The notes beneath the pieces were generated by a model. The model did no database searches, had not been told where the DNA came from, and worked only from the letters and a program-made list of their open reading frames with translations. A DNA stretch of 64,000 bases, from contig CAZAFL010000017.1 of the NCBI GenBank assembly GCA_964484465.1, positions 1 through 64,000 of the forward strand, given 5' to 3'. The position numbers were made by a program, and so were the translations under genes. Of this stretch, positions 16,118-25,614 are shown in pieces; the stretch's first letter is position 1, and each line of letters opens with the position of its first letter. This stretch comes from CAZAFL01 sp964484465 (lineage in GTDB: Bacteria > Bacteroidota > Ignavibacteria > UBA10030 > SZUA-254).

Positions 16118-19100
16118 ATGGCAACGCGGATTTTCTCAACCGGTCTTCCGAAATTTGACGAGTACGTGGGTGGTCTCCGTCCGGGGAACTCATTTCTCAC
16201 GTTCACATCAGACCTCCATCCGTACAGGGAAATCGTCAAATCGGTGGTAGAATATGCTTCTTCACGGAAAATTCCCTTAATATATCTTTCTTCCGGAAAA
16301 GTTTTGCCCCCCGCTCCTCCAATTTCACAAAAGATAAAGCAATTTAGAGTGCCCACCACAAGAACAGCCAGTGCATCGATTGTTAATTCTCTGAAACGGT
16401 ATATTGCTTTGCAAAAGGGTGGATCATATATAATTTTAGACGACCTCTCAGGGTGGAAGGAAATTTTTCGCAGCTCGAAACCAATTTTCAATATCCTTGA
16501 ATTCCTGGTGAAAATGGTTCAAAAGAAGAAGTCCCTGCTTTTTTGCTCCTGCATCCGTTCATCATTCAGCTCTGACGAATTAGCCCGGTTCAAGGAGATG
16601 ACAACGATTTCGCTCGATTTGGTGAAGGTTCAGGATGAAGTGTATGGAATTCCTGCTTCACTCAAGGGAAGATACAAGACTCCCGCCATATTTCCCCTCA
16701 AGATGAATTTCGCCGACCTCGCGAAACAACCTCGTATTGAAGAGCAGAATGGAGAGACTGTTCCAGCATCACAACAAGAGAAATTTTTGAAGAATTTTAT
16801 TGCTTCAGATGAAAAATACCGCCGGTTATTTTTTGAAGCCGGGGAAGCGATGATTCTGTTTGACCGCAGCGGGGATTATCGTGAACCTAACAAACGGGCG
16901 GAAGATTTGTTAGGATACAGCGGTGATGAATTCAAAATGACAAATCCCATTACATTGGTACATACGCCCGAGCGAAGAAAAGCCCTGCGATTCCTCGCTG
17001 AACTTAGCAGAAGAAAACGACATTCGGTAGAGCTGGAGATTGTATCAAAACCGGGGAAACGTTCGCCCGTGGATGTCTATGTTTCCAATGTCAGCGGAAG
17101 TCTGTATCTCGCACTCATCCGGGACATCTCAGACCGCCAAAAAAATGAGCAGCATCTGCGTCAGACGGAGGAACAATACCGGACGCTGGTAGAAGAATCC
17201 CCCGTCGCGGTCGTAGTCGAGCACAACAATAAGCCGGTATTTGCAAATAAGGCATTTCTTACGACGTTCGGCATTCAATCTTTAGAGGATGTCAGGAAGA
17301 AAGATGTCAGGAATATATTATCCGCATCTGGAAGAAAATATTTTCAGCAGGTTACCCGGAACTCCGCATCGAATGGGGAGCCCAGGGTGATGGAGGTCGA
17401 ATGTACGCGGATGGGAGGAGGATTGTTCGATGCAAGGCTGACTATATCGGGAATAAATTTTCAAGGAAAGAGATGCCGTCAATGGTCGATCATCGATATA
17501 TCAGAACAAAAGAATATCATCAAACAGCTGACAGATGCTGAGGAAAAATACCGCCGGATGGTGGAACAATCCCCGGAACCTGTTTCGATTATCAAACAGG
17601 GGTTGATTGATTTCGTTAATCAGGCGTTCCTGACGTTGTTTGGATTTTCGGGCCCCGGAGAGATTACAGGAAAATCGATCGCACAGGTGGTGGAGGAATC
17701 CCAGCGTGCACAGGTGGCGGAATTCGAACAACGACACAGCTCTTCCAGGACGCAACAGAAGGCATTACACTACACGGGTATTCGAAAGGACGGCACAACG
17801 CTCGACATCGAAATGGTCATGATGCCCGTTCAGATTGGGGGAGAGACGCTATGGTTCATTTTTCATCACGATGTTACCGGCATACGGCGTGCTGAACGGG
17901 ACGCTCATCAGCGCATGGGAGAGCTCAGAGTAGTTGAAGATATTCTTACAGCTTCCGGTACGTCGGCCGACCCGCACAAAATTGCCCACGCTTCGATGCT
18001 TAAAGTGATGGAATCATTTTCTTGGGATCTGGCGGCATTTTATATGGCGGATGGATCCGCGAGAGAGCTGCAATTGCAATTTCATCGGAATTTTCCTGAT
18101 GCCGTTATACGAAAACTCGACCGGTTAAGCGCTGATGAAGGTATCGGGGGATTAGTTTCGAAAACACACGAGCCCCAGTATTTTACGCTTGAAAAATATC
18201 CCAGTTATCTTCCACATCGCTCAATGCTCAAAGAGGCGGGAATCGCATACATCTGTTTCCTGCCCTTGGTGTCAAAAGATACCCTCATCGGCATGATGAT
18301 GTTTGGGACAAAGCAGCGCAAGGACCGGCGCCCGGAATCTATGAGTCTATTGCAGTCGGTGGGGAAAAATCTCGGCGATGTGGTCGGACGAGCAAAACTG
18401 CTCCAATCATTTAAAGAAAGGGAGGAAAAATATCACCGGCTTATTGAATCATCTTCGGAGATGATGTATATCGCATCTCCCCAAGGCTCATTCTCATATG
18501 TCAATGAATATGCTCAACGATTATCAGGATATACCCCGAAAGATTTTTATAGGAATAGTTCACTCTGGCTGCATTTAGTCCACGCTGATGATAAAAAAAT
18601 ACTGCTGGAACGGATCAGTAACCTGAATACAATCGCCGACAGTGTGGTAAGCGAATACCGGATATTGCCGAAAGCAAAAGCTGAGTACCGATGGGTCAAA
18701 GATACAGTTTCGGTTCTGAAGAATGATGAAGGTGTCGTCGAATCAGTTTTTGGAACAGTGAGCGATATTTCTTCATATCGTCATTTCGTGAATGAACTCA
18801 AGGCTTCAAATGACCTCAAAACAAACATTCTCTCGAGTGTTCAGGAAGGGGTTGTTGTCTTTGACGTCGGGTTAAAATGCCTGCAGTGGAATAATTCCAT
18901 GGAGCGAATCACCGGTGTGAAGCGTACGCAAGTGCTGGGCCGGACTTCGTATGAAATTTTACCGTTGTTTTCGTCGGAAAAAATGGATGCCCTTCTGCGG
19001 GAAACACTTACCGGACAAACAATAAGCTCAGATGACCTGATATACCGAAATTCTTCGACCGGCAGGGAAGGTGTTTTGGGAGGCAGATACTCACCGCTGT

Positions 19101-21682
19101 TGGACATTGACGGAAAGATCACCGGAGTCGTCGGAATTCTAGCCGATATCAGCGACCGTAAACTGCTTGAACAGCAAATTCGCGATTCGGAACATATGTT
19201 GAGGAATGTCATCGATACGATGACCGACGTGCTTGTTCTCACCGACCTGAAAGGAGTCGTTCTCCAGGTCAACAGGACATTTTTACATCTTCTCGGGTAT
19301 TCCCGCTCCGAAGCCATTGGTTGCGATGTATTATACCCATGGTTGGTCGACGAGGAAATGGGGAGGTATGTATTATGGCTTTCCAATCTTCGTGAGAAGA
19401 GCTGGCTTCGGGATTTTGATATGACCTGGAAAACAAAAGACGGCCTGCGGGTTCCGATGAGTGTTAGTACGACATTCTTGCGTAATTCTGTCGGTGAACC
19501 GATCGCGATTCTTAATATTGCCAGGGATATTACGGAAAGGACGCGTCTCGGGAAGGACCTCGAAAATCGGAATCGTCAAATTGAATTGATTAACCGTATC
19601 ATCACTGCTGCAAATCAGACCACAGATTTTGAAGCCCTCTTTGATGTGATCGCGAAAGAAATTAAAGATGTCGTTCCATTCGATGAAATTAGTGTTGGTC
19701 TCCTGAGCGGCGATAACAAATCAATAACGGTGTATGCCCGGAAAGGGGTTAAAACAATCCCTGTTGGAACGTCTATTGCTTTGGACCGAACGGTATCCCG
19801 GTTTGCCATCGAGCGAATGCGCCCGTTTATTGTATCCGACCTCGCCGCCGAAGAGAAGTATGCATATTTCGTCTCATTGCATCAGGGGTTGCGTTCGCAG
19901 ATGTCATTACCAATCATGCTGAAAGGAACGCCGTTTGGAACGTTAAATATTGGAAGTAAGGAGCCTCATTTATTTTCTGAAGAGCAAACAAAGATTCTCG
20001 AGCCGATTTCCCAGGAAATCGGAGCGGCAATCGAACGCATGCGGTTGTTTCATCAGGTATCGGAAGATGCCGCATATATTCACAACCTGCTTGATTCTAT
20101 CGACAGTATCGTTTATACAGTTGATACGCAATACCGGATACGGGAAGTGAACCGTGCATGGAATGAGTTTATGCGGGAAAGCGGGGAATTGACTCTGACA
20201 GACTACCACGGCAAAAACCTCTTTGAAGTCCTGCCGAGCGCCTCGCTGAAGGAGACATTTCAACATGTTGTCGGTCAATTGTTTGATGGTACGGTGCGTT
20301 TTTTCTCCCAGGAGTTTCTGTATAATGGTCCGGTGGGACAACGGGTGTTTCAATTGACAATTAACCCGATGATTATTGATCATAAAATCACAGGTCTCGT
20401 TTTTACCCACACCGACATTACCACACTGAAGCGCGCTGAACAGGAATTGAAGCGAAATAACGAGCAGCTGCTCGCGCTGAATAAAATCTCAACGCTCATC
20501 AGTGTTTCGCTTGATTTAACGGAGATTCTCCAGACTACCATCCCTCTTTTGAAATCGACACTCGATGCCGCCGCCGTGCTGATTTACCTCATCGAACCGG
20601 GAACCAATGAATTGGTTCTTGCGGCTCAACTCGGTTTTCCTGAGCCATACGAAGACCGCGTCCGTCGCCTGAACCCGACAGCTTCTGCGACAGGCGTTGT
20701 CGTGAATACTAAAGAAGCATTGTACATACCGGAAAAAGTATACCATGATGAGAGGATACTACAGAAAAACAGAGAAATCTTGCAAAGCATTGCGTATGAG
20801 GCGATGGCCGTGATCCCTCTCGTATCGAAAGACAAAGTTCAGGGGGCGTTGAATATTTTTTATCGGGTTCCTCATGAATTTTCGAAAGCGGAACGTCAAA
20901 TTCAATCCCTGATAGGAAATTATCTCGGTGCGGCGATTGAAAATGCCCGCCTGTACGGAGAAACTGTTCAGAAATCTCTTGAAATTGAGCGTCGAAATAA
21001 GGAGCTGGATGATTTTACCTACGTCGTTTCTCATGACCTGAAGGAACCTCTTATCTCCATTGAAGGATTCAGCAAAATCCTCCAATCGGATTATCAGGAT
21101 ATTATTCAGGCGGAAGGAAAAGAATATCTCGAATCGATCGTTGGCGCTTCTACACGTATGAAGGGATTGATCGACGACCTGCTCATGCTTTCCCGCGTGA
21201 GTCGTCCCTCGGAATCATTTAAGAATGTATCGGTTCAGAAGATCGTGGAACAAATACGAACCGACATGGAATTTACCATCCGTCAGAAAAGTGTAGAATT
21301 CATCGTTCCACAGTTGCTGCCGGAAGTTTTTGGAAACGAGACACAACTTCTTGTCGTGTTCAGAAACCTCATCGGGAACGCAGTGAAATTCAACAATTCT
21401 CCCGCCCCTACGGTGGAAATCGGATTTCACAATGCGGAAAATAATACGTATCTTTTTTATATTAAGGATAACGGAATCGGTATCGATAAGCAGTTTTTTG
21501 ACAAAGTCTTCATAATTTTCCAGCGCCTCCATCGGCGGGAAGAATATGAAGGGACCGGTGCCGGCCTTGCGATAGTGAAAAAAATTATCGAAATACATAA
21601 AGGCAGGATTTGGGTCGAATCTGAAATGGGAAAAGGCTCGACCTTCTTCTTCACAATTCCATTTTCTCACATAGCGGATTAA
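16118..21682 (+). CDS. Giant PAS/GAF sensor histidine kinase with degenerate RecA/KaiC-like N-terminus
   Basis: A 1854-residue cytosolic kinase without clear membrane helices. Order by inspection: residues 1-205 look like a KaiC/RecA-type domain (TGLPKFDEYVGGLRPGNS, Walker-B-like YIILDDLSG), but the P-loop Gly-Lys-Thr is missing. Three PAS domains start near 232, 351 and 474; GAF about 605-765; PAS near 769, 903 and 1025; GAF about 1152-1310; PAS about 1314-1440; GAF about 1452-1615. HisKA follows with His1639 in VVSHDLKEPL. The HATPase domain has an N box (NLIGNAVKFN), G1 (DNGIGID), an F box (FIIFQRLH) and G2 (GTGAGLAI), so the catalytic core is intact and of the phytochrome-like type. A response regulator gene follows after 12 nt. 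The signal is unknown. Confidence 0.93.
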   Translation: MATRIFSTGLPKFDEYVGGLRPGNSFLTFTSDLHPYREIVKSVVEYASSRKIPLIYLSSGKVLPPAPPISQKIKQFRVPTTRTASASIVNSLKRYIALQKGGSYIILDDLSGWKEIFRSSKPIFNILEFLVKMVQKKKSLLFCSCIRSSFSSDELARFKEMTTISLDLVKVQDEVYGIPASLKGRYKTPAIFPLKMNFADLAKQPRIEEQNGETVPASQQEKFLKNFIASDEKYRRLFFEAGEAMILFDRSGDYREPNKRAEDLLGYSGDEFKMTNPITLVHTPERRKALRFLAELSRRKRHSVELEIVSKPGKRSPVDVYVSNVSGSLYLALIRDISDRQKNEQHLRQTEEQYRTLVEESPVAVVVEHNNKPVFANKAFLTTFGIQSLEDVRKKDVRNILSASGRKYFQQVTRNSASNGEPRVMEVECTRMGGGLFDARLTISGINFQGKRCRQWSIIDISEQKNIIKQLTDAEEKYRRMVEQSPEPVSIIKQGLIDFVNQAFLTLFGFSGPGEITGKSIAQVVEESQRAQVAEFEQRHSSSRTQQKALHYTGIRKDGTTLDIEMVMMPVQIGGETLWFIFHHDVTGIRRAERDAHQRMGELRVVEDILTASGTSADPHKIAHASMLKVMESFSWDLAAFYMADGSARELQLQFHRNFPDAVIRKLDRLSADEGIGGLVSKTHEPQYFTLEKYPSYLPHRSMLKEAGIAYICFLPLVSKDTLIGMMMFGTKQRKDRRPESMSLLQSVGKNLGDVVGRAKLLQSFKEREEKYHRLIESSSEMMYIASPQGSFSYVNEYAQRLSGYTPKDFYRNSSLWLHLVHADDKKILLERISNLNTIADSVVSEYRILPKAKAEYRWVKDTVSVLKNDEGVVESVFGTVSDISSYRHFVNELKASNDLKTNILSSVQEGVVVFDVGLKCLQWNNSMERITGVKRTQVLGRTSYEILPLFSSEKMDALLRETLTGQTISSDDLIYRNSSTGREGVLGGRYSPLLDIDGKITGVVGILADISDRKLLEQQIRDSEHMLRNVIDTMTDVLVLTDLKGVVLQVNRTFLHLLGYSRSEAIGCDVLYPWLVDEEMGRYVLWLSNLREKSWLRDFDMTWKTKDGLRVPMSVSTTFLRNSVGEPIAILNIARDITERTRLGKDLENRNRQIELINRIITAANQTTDFEALFDVIAKEIKDVVPFDEISVGLLSGDNKSITVYARKGVKTIPVGTSIALDRTVSRFAIERMRPFIVSDLAAEEKYAYFVSLHQGLRSQMSLPIMLKGTPFGTLNIGSKEPHLFSEEQTKILEPISQEIGAAIERMRLFHQVSEDAAYIHNLLDSIDSIVYTVDTQYRIREVNRAWNEFMRESGELTLTDYHGKNLFEVLPSASLKETFQHVVGQLFDGTVRFFSQEFLYNGPVGQRVFQLTINPMIIDHKITGLVFTHTDITTLKRAEQELKRNNEQLLALNKISTLISVSLDLTEILQTTIPLLKSTLDAAAVLIYLIEPGTNELVLAAQLGFPEPYEDRVRRLNPTASATGVVVNTKEALYIPEKVYHDERILQKNREILQSIAYEAMAVIPLVSKDKVQGALNIFYRVPHEFSKAERQIQSLIGNYLGAAIENARLYGETVQKSLEIERRNKELDDFTYVVSHDLKEPLISIEGFSKILQSDYQDIIQAEGKEYLESIVGASTRMKGLIDDLLMLSRVSRPSESFKNVSVQKIVEQIRTDMEFTIRQKSVEFIVPQLLPEVFGNETQLLVVFRNLIGNAVKFNNSPAPTVEIGFHNAENNTYLFYIKDNGIGIDKQFFDKVFIIFQRLHRREEYEGTGAGLAIVKKIIEIHKGRIWVESEMGKGSTFFFTIPFSHIAD

Positions 21683-21694
21683 CGGATTCGACCT

Positions 21695-22369
21695 ATGATC
21701 GACAATAAAATCTGCATTTTACTGATTGAGGACAACAAGGATTTTTCAAAACTTGTACAGGTTTATCTTCAACGATATGAAAAGGATAAGTTCCACGTCA
21801 TTTGGAAAGAAAACCGGGCAGACGCGGTGGCGGAACTTGAGTCCAACAAAACACTCGATATTATACTGATGGATTATTTTTTGCCGGGGAAGAACGGGCT
21901 CGAAATAACAAAGGAAATGGTGGAAAGAAAAATTAACATCCCGATTATTTTTCTGACTGTCAACAAGGACTTTGAACTAGCGCTGGAAGTAATGAAGCTC
22001 GGTGTCGAAGAATATCTCGTGAAAGAAGAGATCTCGTCTCCTGTATTGCCAAAGACCGTGTTGAACGTCATTGAAAAACACCGAATGAAAAATCAGCTTA
22101 CCAGCCTGGAAATTAGCCGGCAACGCCTTCACGCAATCAATGAAACTCTTTCGAGCGTCCTTAAGGAATTTGAAGACCCCCTTAAGGAAATGAAACGTGC
22201 CGCGGACGATGTAAAGCAGATATTCCCGGGTGATAATCAAAAAAACTACGTTAAAATCATTGAGGACAATGTCAACAGGATTATCGGTAAACTTGACAAA
22301 CTCAAAGCGTTAAAGAATGATAAGACAGTGCAATATCTGAAGGATATTAAAATGCTTGACCTTTCCTGA
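21695..22369 (+). CDS. Response regulator with C-terminal HisKA-like helical domain
   Basis: A 224-residue protein. The receiver domain (1-125) has the acidic pocket Glu12/Asp13, phosphoacceptor Asp60 in IILMDYFLPG, Thr88 and Lys110. It has no DNA-binding or enzymatic output domain. Residues about 140-207 instead form two helices that read like a histidine-kinase dimerisation domain: VLKEFEDPL stands where SHELRTPL is usual, and YVKIIEDNVNRIIGKLDKL forms the second helix. Lys157 occupies the position of the phospho-His. It lies 12 nt after the giant kinase, which is its likely partner. Such single-domain-like regulators may relay phosphate or signal by protein contact. Confidence 0.88.
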   Translation: MIDNKICILLIEDNKDFSKLVQVYLQRYEKDKFHVIWKENRADAVAELESNKTLDIILMDYFLPGKNGLEITKEMVERKINIPIIFLTVNKDFELALEVMKLGVEEYLVKEEISSPVLPKTVLNVIEKHRMKNQLTSLEISRQRLHAINETLSSVLKEFEDPLKEMKRAADDVKQIFPGDNQKNYVKIIEDNVNRIIGKLDKLKALKNDKTVQYLKDIKMLDLS

Positions 22370-22402
22370 TTGCCAGCCGCAGAACCAGTAACGCACACCG
22401 CC

Positions 22403-23245
22403 ATGAAGTTCACGATTGCGGTTGCGCAAATTGACAGCGCAATCGGCGACATCAAAAAAAATATTTCAACCCATGTCAACTATATCCGCCGTGCCCGCGA
22501 TGGCGGCGCACAACTTGTCGTCTTCCCAGAATTAAGCCTGAGCGGTTATTCACTGAAGGATGTCAATTGGGATGTTGCAATTCGTCCAACGGATAAGAAA
22601 TTACTCTCCGCCATTCTCAAGGAATGTAAAGATATTTCGGTTCTTCTTGGTACTGCCGAGGAAACCGAAGAGTTCGCCATTTGTAATTCGGCATTCTTTT
22701 TTGAAGGAGGGACCGTGCGCAGCGTGCATCGAAAAGTCTATCCGCCGACATATGGGATGTTTGAAGAATTACGCTATTTTAGTCCGGGGAAAACCGTTCG
22801 TGCGTTTGATTCCGGCGTCGGCAGACTGGGGGTACTGATTTGCGAAGACCTTTGGCATCTGCCGCTGCCGTATATTCTTGCACAGGAGATGGCAACGGTT
22901 CTTATAGGAATAGCTGCAAGTCCGACAAGGGTTTCAGGAGATGATGCGAAACTTCAGATTGCCCGGATGAACAGCGAACAGCATCGTTCTTACGCGCGCC
23001 TGCTCAGCTCATATATTGTATTTTGCAATCGTGTTGGGTTTGAAGATGGTGTTAACTTCTGGGGCGGGTCGGAAATCATCGACCCCGGAGGTAATACAGT
23101 CATTCAGGCAAAACTGTTTGAAGAAGATCTTATCTTTACAGAAATAGACGAGAATGAAGTACGCCGCGCACGACGCTTCTCCCGGCATTTTTTGGATGAT
23201 GATCTTCATCTCGTCACGAGGGAACTGAACAGACTCTCCAAATAG
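22403..23245 (+). CDS. Nitrilase-superfamily amidohydrolase (NAD synthetase glutaminase-like)
   Basis: A 280-residue carbon-nitrogen hydrolase. The catalytic triad can be read: Glu in FPELSLSGYSLKD, Lys in HRKVYPPTYGMFEE, and Cys in LGVLICEDLWH. The FEELRYFSPG and CEDLWH motifs are closest to the glutaminase domain of glutamine-dependent NAD synthetases, but the synthetase half is absent. It may therefore be a stand-alone amidase or supply ammonia to a separate NadE. The ATG at 22403 gives the usual MKFTIAVAQI start; the frame is open from 22370. It lies 33 nt after the response regulator. Confidence 0.88.
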   Translation: MKFTIAVAQIDSAIGDIKKNISTHVNYIRRARDGGAQLVVFPELSLSGYSLKDVNWDVAIRPTDKKLLSAILKECKDISVLLGTAEETEEFAICNSAFFFEGGTVRSVHRKVYPPTYGMFEELRYFSPGKTVRAFDSGVGRLGVLICEDLWHLPLPYILAQEMATVLIGIAASPTRVSGDDAKLQIARMNSEQHRSYARLLSSYIVFCNRVGFEDGVNFWGGSEIIDPGGNTVIQAKLFEEDLIFTEIDENEVRRARRFSRHFLDDDLHLVTRELNRLSK

Positions 23246-23348
23246 GCTTTCCCTCGATTTATTTTCCTTGAGAAATTGTTCTCATTCTATTCTGCGTTCT
23301 TTCCCTGTCTTTTTTAATGTCGTAATTTCCTAATGATATTCCGGCAAA

Positions 23349-23379
23349 TTGTAGATGAGTAAACTCTTTCGTATATTCA
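23349..23379 (+). promoter_or_regulatory. Promoter of asnS
   Basis: TTG, 20 nt, TATATTCA, 24 nt before the asnS ATG, in the 158-bp gap after the amidohydrolase. Nothing else clear is seen in that gap beyond a weak GAGAA/TTCTC hairpin near 23271. Confidence 0.55.
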
Positions 23380-23403
23380 TGCATCTTTTTATTTTTTAAG
23401 GCT

Positions 23404-24699
23404 ATGTCACAGGTTTATATCGAACATTTAGCACAACACATCGGGAATGAAATTACACTTCGCGGGTGGCTGTACAACAAGCGTTCGAGCGGTAAAATTC
23501 GGTTTCTTGTTGTCAGAGATGGTACCGGCATTGTCCAGGGAGTCATGGTAAGGGGTGTAATACATGATGATGCGTTTAATTCATTTGACCAGCTCACTCA
23601 GGAATCCTCCTTAACTATTTCCGGCAAAGTAAAAAAAGAAGAACGCGCACCGGGCGGATACGAGCTCGAGCTTACTGATGTTAAAATTATATCCGTTGCA
23701 AAGGAATATCCTATTACTCCGAAGGAACATGGCGTGGATTTCCTGATGGACCATCGTCACCTGTGGCTTCGCTCGCTGAGGCAGCATGCAATTCTCCGTA
23801 TCCGACATCAAATCATTCGCGCAATCAGAGAGTTTTTCGATAATCGGGGATTCGTTCTTCTGGATGCACCGATTTTCACTCCTGCTGCATGTGAGGGCAC
23901 GAGTACATTGTTCGAAACTGACTACTTTGACCTTGGCAAGGCATATCTTACTCAGTCAGGCCAGCTTTACGGAGAAGCGGGCGCAATGGCTCTTGGAAAA
24001 GTGTACGTCTTCGGTCCGACCTTTCGTGCCGAGAAATCGAAAACACGCAGGCACCTGACGGAATTCTGGATGGTCGAGCCGGAAGTTGCCTTCAACGACC
24101 TGAATGACAATATGGAACTCGCCGAGGAGTTTCTGGAACACATCGTTTCATCTGTGTTGAAATACCGTTCAGCAGAATTAGCGACACTCGAGAGGGATAC
24201 AAAATTTTTGGCAAACGTGAAAAAGCCTCTTCCTAAAATCTCTTATTCAGAAGCGGTCGGCATTCTCAAAAAGAAGGGAGTTCACTTTGAATGGGGAAAT
24301 GATTTTGGAGGCACAGATGAAACTGTCATTTCTGAGGAGTTCGATAGGCCTGTCATTGTTCATAGATATCCTGCAAGTGTGAAGGCATTCTATATGAAAA
24401 GAGACCCGCAAAATCCCGACGTTGCGTTAGCAATGGATGTCCTCGCTCCGGAAGGATATGGGGAAATTATTGGAGGCAGTCAGCGTGAAGATAATTATGA
24501 TGTGTTGCTCGAGAGGATTCAGGAACATCAGTTGCCGCAATCAGCATTCGAATGGTATCTCGACCTCCGGCGTTTCGGATCGGTTCCTCATGCTGGATTC
24601 GGTCTTGGCGTTGAACGAACGGTATCCTGGATTTGCGGCCTCGAACATGTACGGGAAACCATTCCATTCCCTCGCATGATCTATCGTCTCACACCGTAA
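23404..24699 (+). CDS. asnS: Asparaginyl-tRNA synthetase
   Basis: A 431-residue class II synthetase charging tRNA-Asn. The N-terminal OB-fold (about 1-105, GNEITLRGWLYNKRSSGKI) binds the anticodon. The catalytic domain shows motif 2 (FRAEKSKTRRHLTEFWMVEP) and motif 3 (GFGLGVERTVSWICGL). AsnS-specific wording such as PAACEGTSTLFETDYF is present, and no GAD domain is inserted, so it is not a bacterial AspRS. The presence of asnS suggests direct charging of tRNA-Asn. The ABC ATPase gene starts 9 nt downstream. Confidence 0.96.
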   Translation: MSQVYIEHLAQHIGNEITLRGWLYNKRSSGKIRFLVVRDGTGIVQGVMVRGVIHDDAFNSFDQLTQESSLTISGKVKKEERAPGGYELELTDVKIISVAKEYPITPKEHGVDFLMDHRHLWLRSLRQHAILRIRHQIIRAIREFFDNRGFVLLDAPIFTPAACEGTSTLFETDYFDLGKAYLTQSGQLYGEAGAMALGKVYVFGPTFRAEKSKTRRHLTEFWMVEPEVAFNDLNDNMELAEEFLEHIVSSVLKYRSAELATLERDTKFLANVKKPLPKISYSEAVGILKKKGVHFEWGNDFGGTDETVISEEFDRPVIVHRYPASVKAFYMKRDPQNPDVALAMDVLAPEGYGEIIGGSQREDNYDVLLERIQEHQLPQSAFEWYLDLRRFGSVPHAGFGLGVERTVSWICGLEHVRETIPFPRMIYRLTP

Positions 24700-24708
24700 G
24701 AATACGTT

Positions 24709-25614
24709 ATGCTGAACGTCTCGCATATCTCAAAGCAATTCCGTTCTGTCCTTGCTGTCGATGATGTTACTCTCGAAGTGAGCCGGGGAACAATTCTTGG
24801 ACTGTTGGGTCCCAACGGTGCCGGCAAAACGACGACTATCCGGATGATTCTCAATATTCTTCACCCTGATTCTGGAACGATTACGTATGATGGGACGCAG
24901 TTTAGCGACGCCGTGAGAAACATGATTGGCTATTTGCCAGAAGAGAGAGGCTTGTATCGCAAGAACAAACTGCTGAACGCAGTGATGTATTTCGCTAAGT
25001 TGAGAGGAATCCCGGCTGATGAGGCAAAACGTCGTGCATACGAATGGTTGAAACGGTTCGACTTGCTGAATTACTATGACAGCAGAATAGAGGAATTATC
25101 GAAGGGGAATCAGCAAAAAGTCGGTTTCATTATTTCTATCCTTCATGACCCACCTCTGGTGATTCTCGATGAGCCATTTTCCGGTTTGGACCCTATCAAT
25201 CAGATCATGCTTAAAGACATTTTGTTTGAAATGAAACGGGACGGAAAAGCTGTTATTTTTTCTACTCATCAAATGGACCATGCGGAAAAACTCTGCGACA
25301 CGATTTGTCTCATTGATAAAGGAAAAGTCGTTCTCGAAGGTGAATTACAGGAAATTAAACACCGGTACGGCAAAAATTCGATTCAGCTGATTTACGATGG
25401 TGATGGGTCCTTTATGCCGACTCTTCCCGGTGTTAAATCAGCTCAAGTGTATGAAAATTTTGCGGAGATTATCCTCAATTCTGCAAATCATCATAGTGAA
25501 CTGCTCATTGAACTTGCCAAACGGATCAACGTTCGGAAGTTTGAGCATGTTGAACCGTCTCTCAATGCAATTTTCCTCGAACTTGTTGCGCCTGACCGGC
25601 GTAAGGGAGAATAA
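24709..25614 (+). CDS. ABC transporter ATP-binding protein (NatA-like)
   Basis: A 301-residue ATPase subunit. Walker A is GPNGAGKTT near residue 35, the Q-loop region is GYLPEERGLYR, the signature motif is IEELSKGNQQK, Walker B is PLVILDEPFSGLDP, and the switch His is in IFSTHQMDHAE. The C-terminal extension (about 225-301) is common in exporters of the ABC-2 class. The permease begins at the next base, so the two are translationally coupled. The sequence resembles NatA-type sodium/drug efflux ATPases; the substrate is not known. Confidence 0.93.
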   Translation: MLNVSHISKQFRSVLAVDDVTLEVSRGTILGLLGPNGAGKTTTIRMILNILHPDSGTITYDGTQFSDAVRNMIGYLPEERGLYRKNKLLNAVMYFAKLRGIPADEAKRRAYEWLKRFDLLNYYDSRIEELSKGNQQKVGFIISILHDPPLVILDEPFSGLDPINQIMLKDILFEMKRDGKAVIFSTHQMDHAEKLCDTICLIDKGKVVLEGELQEIKHRYGKNSIQLIYDGDGSFMPTLPGVKSAQVYENFAEIILNSANHHSELLIELAKRINVRKFEHVEPSLNAIFLELVAPDRRKGE

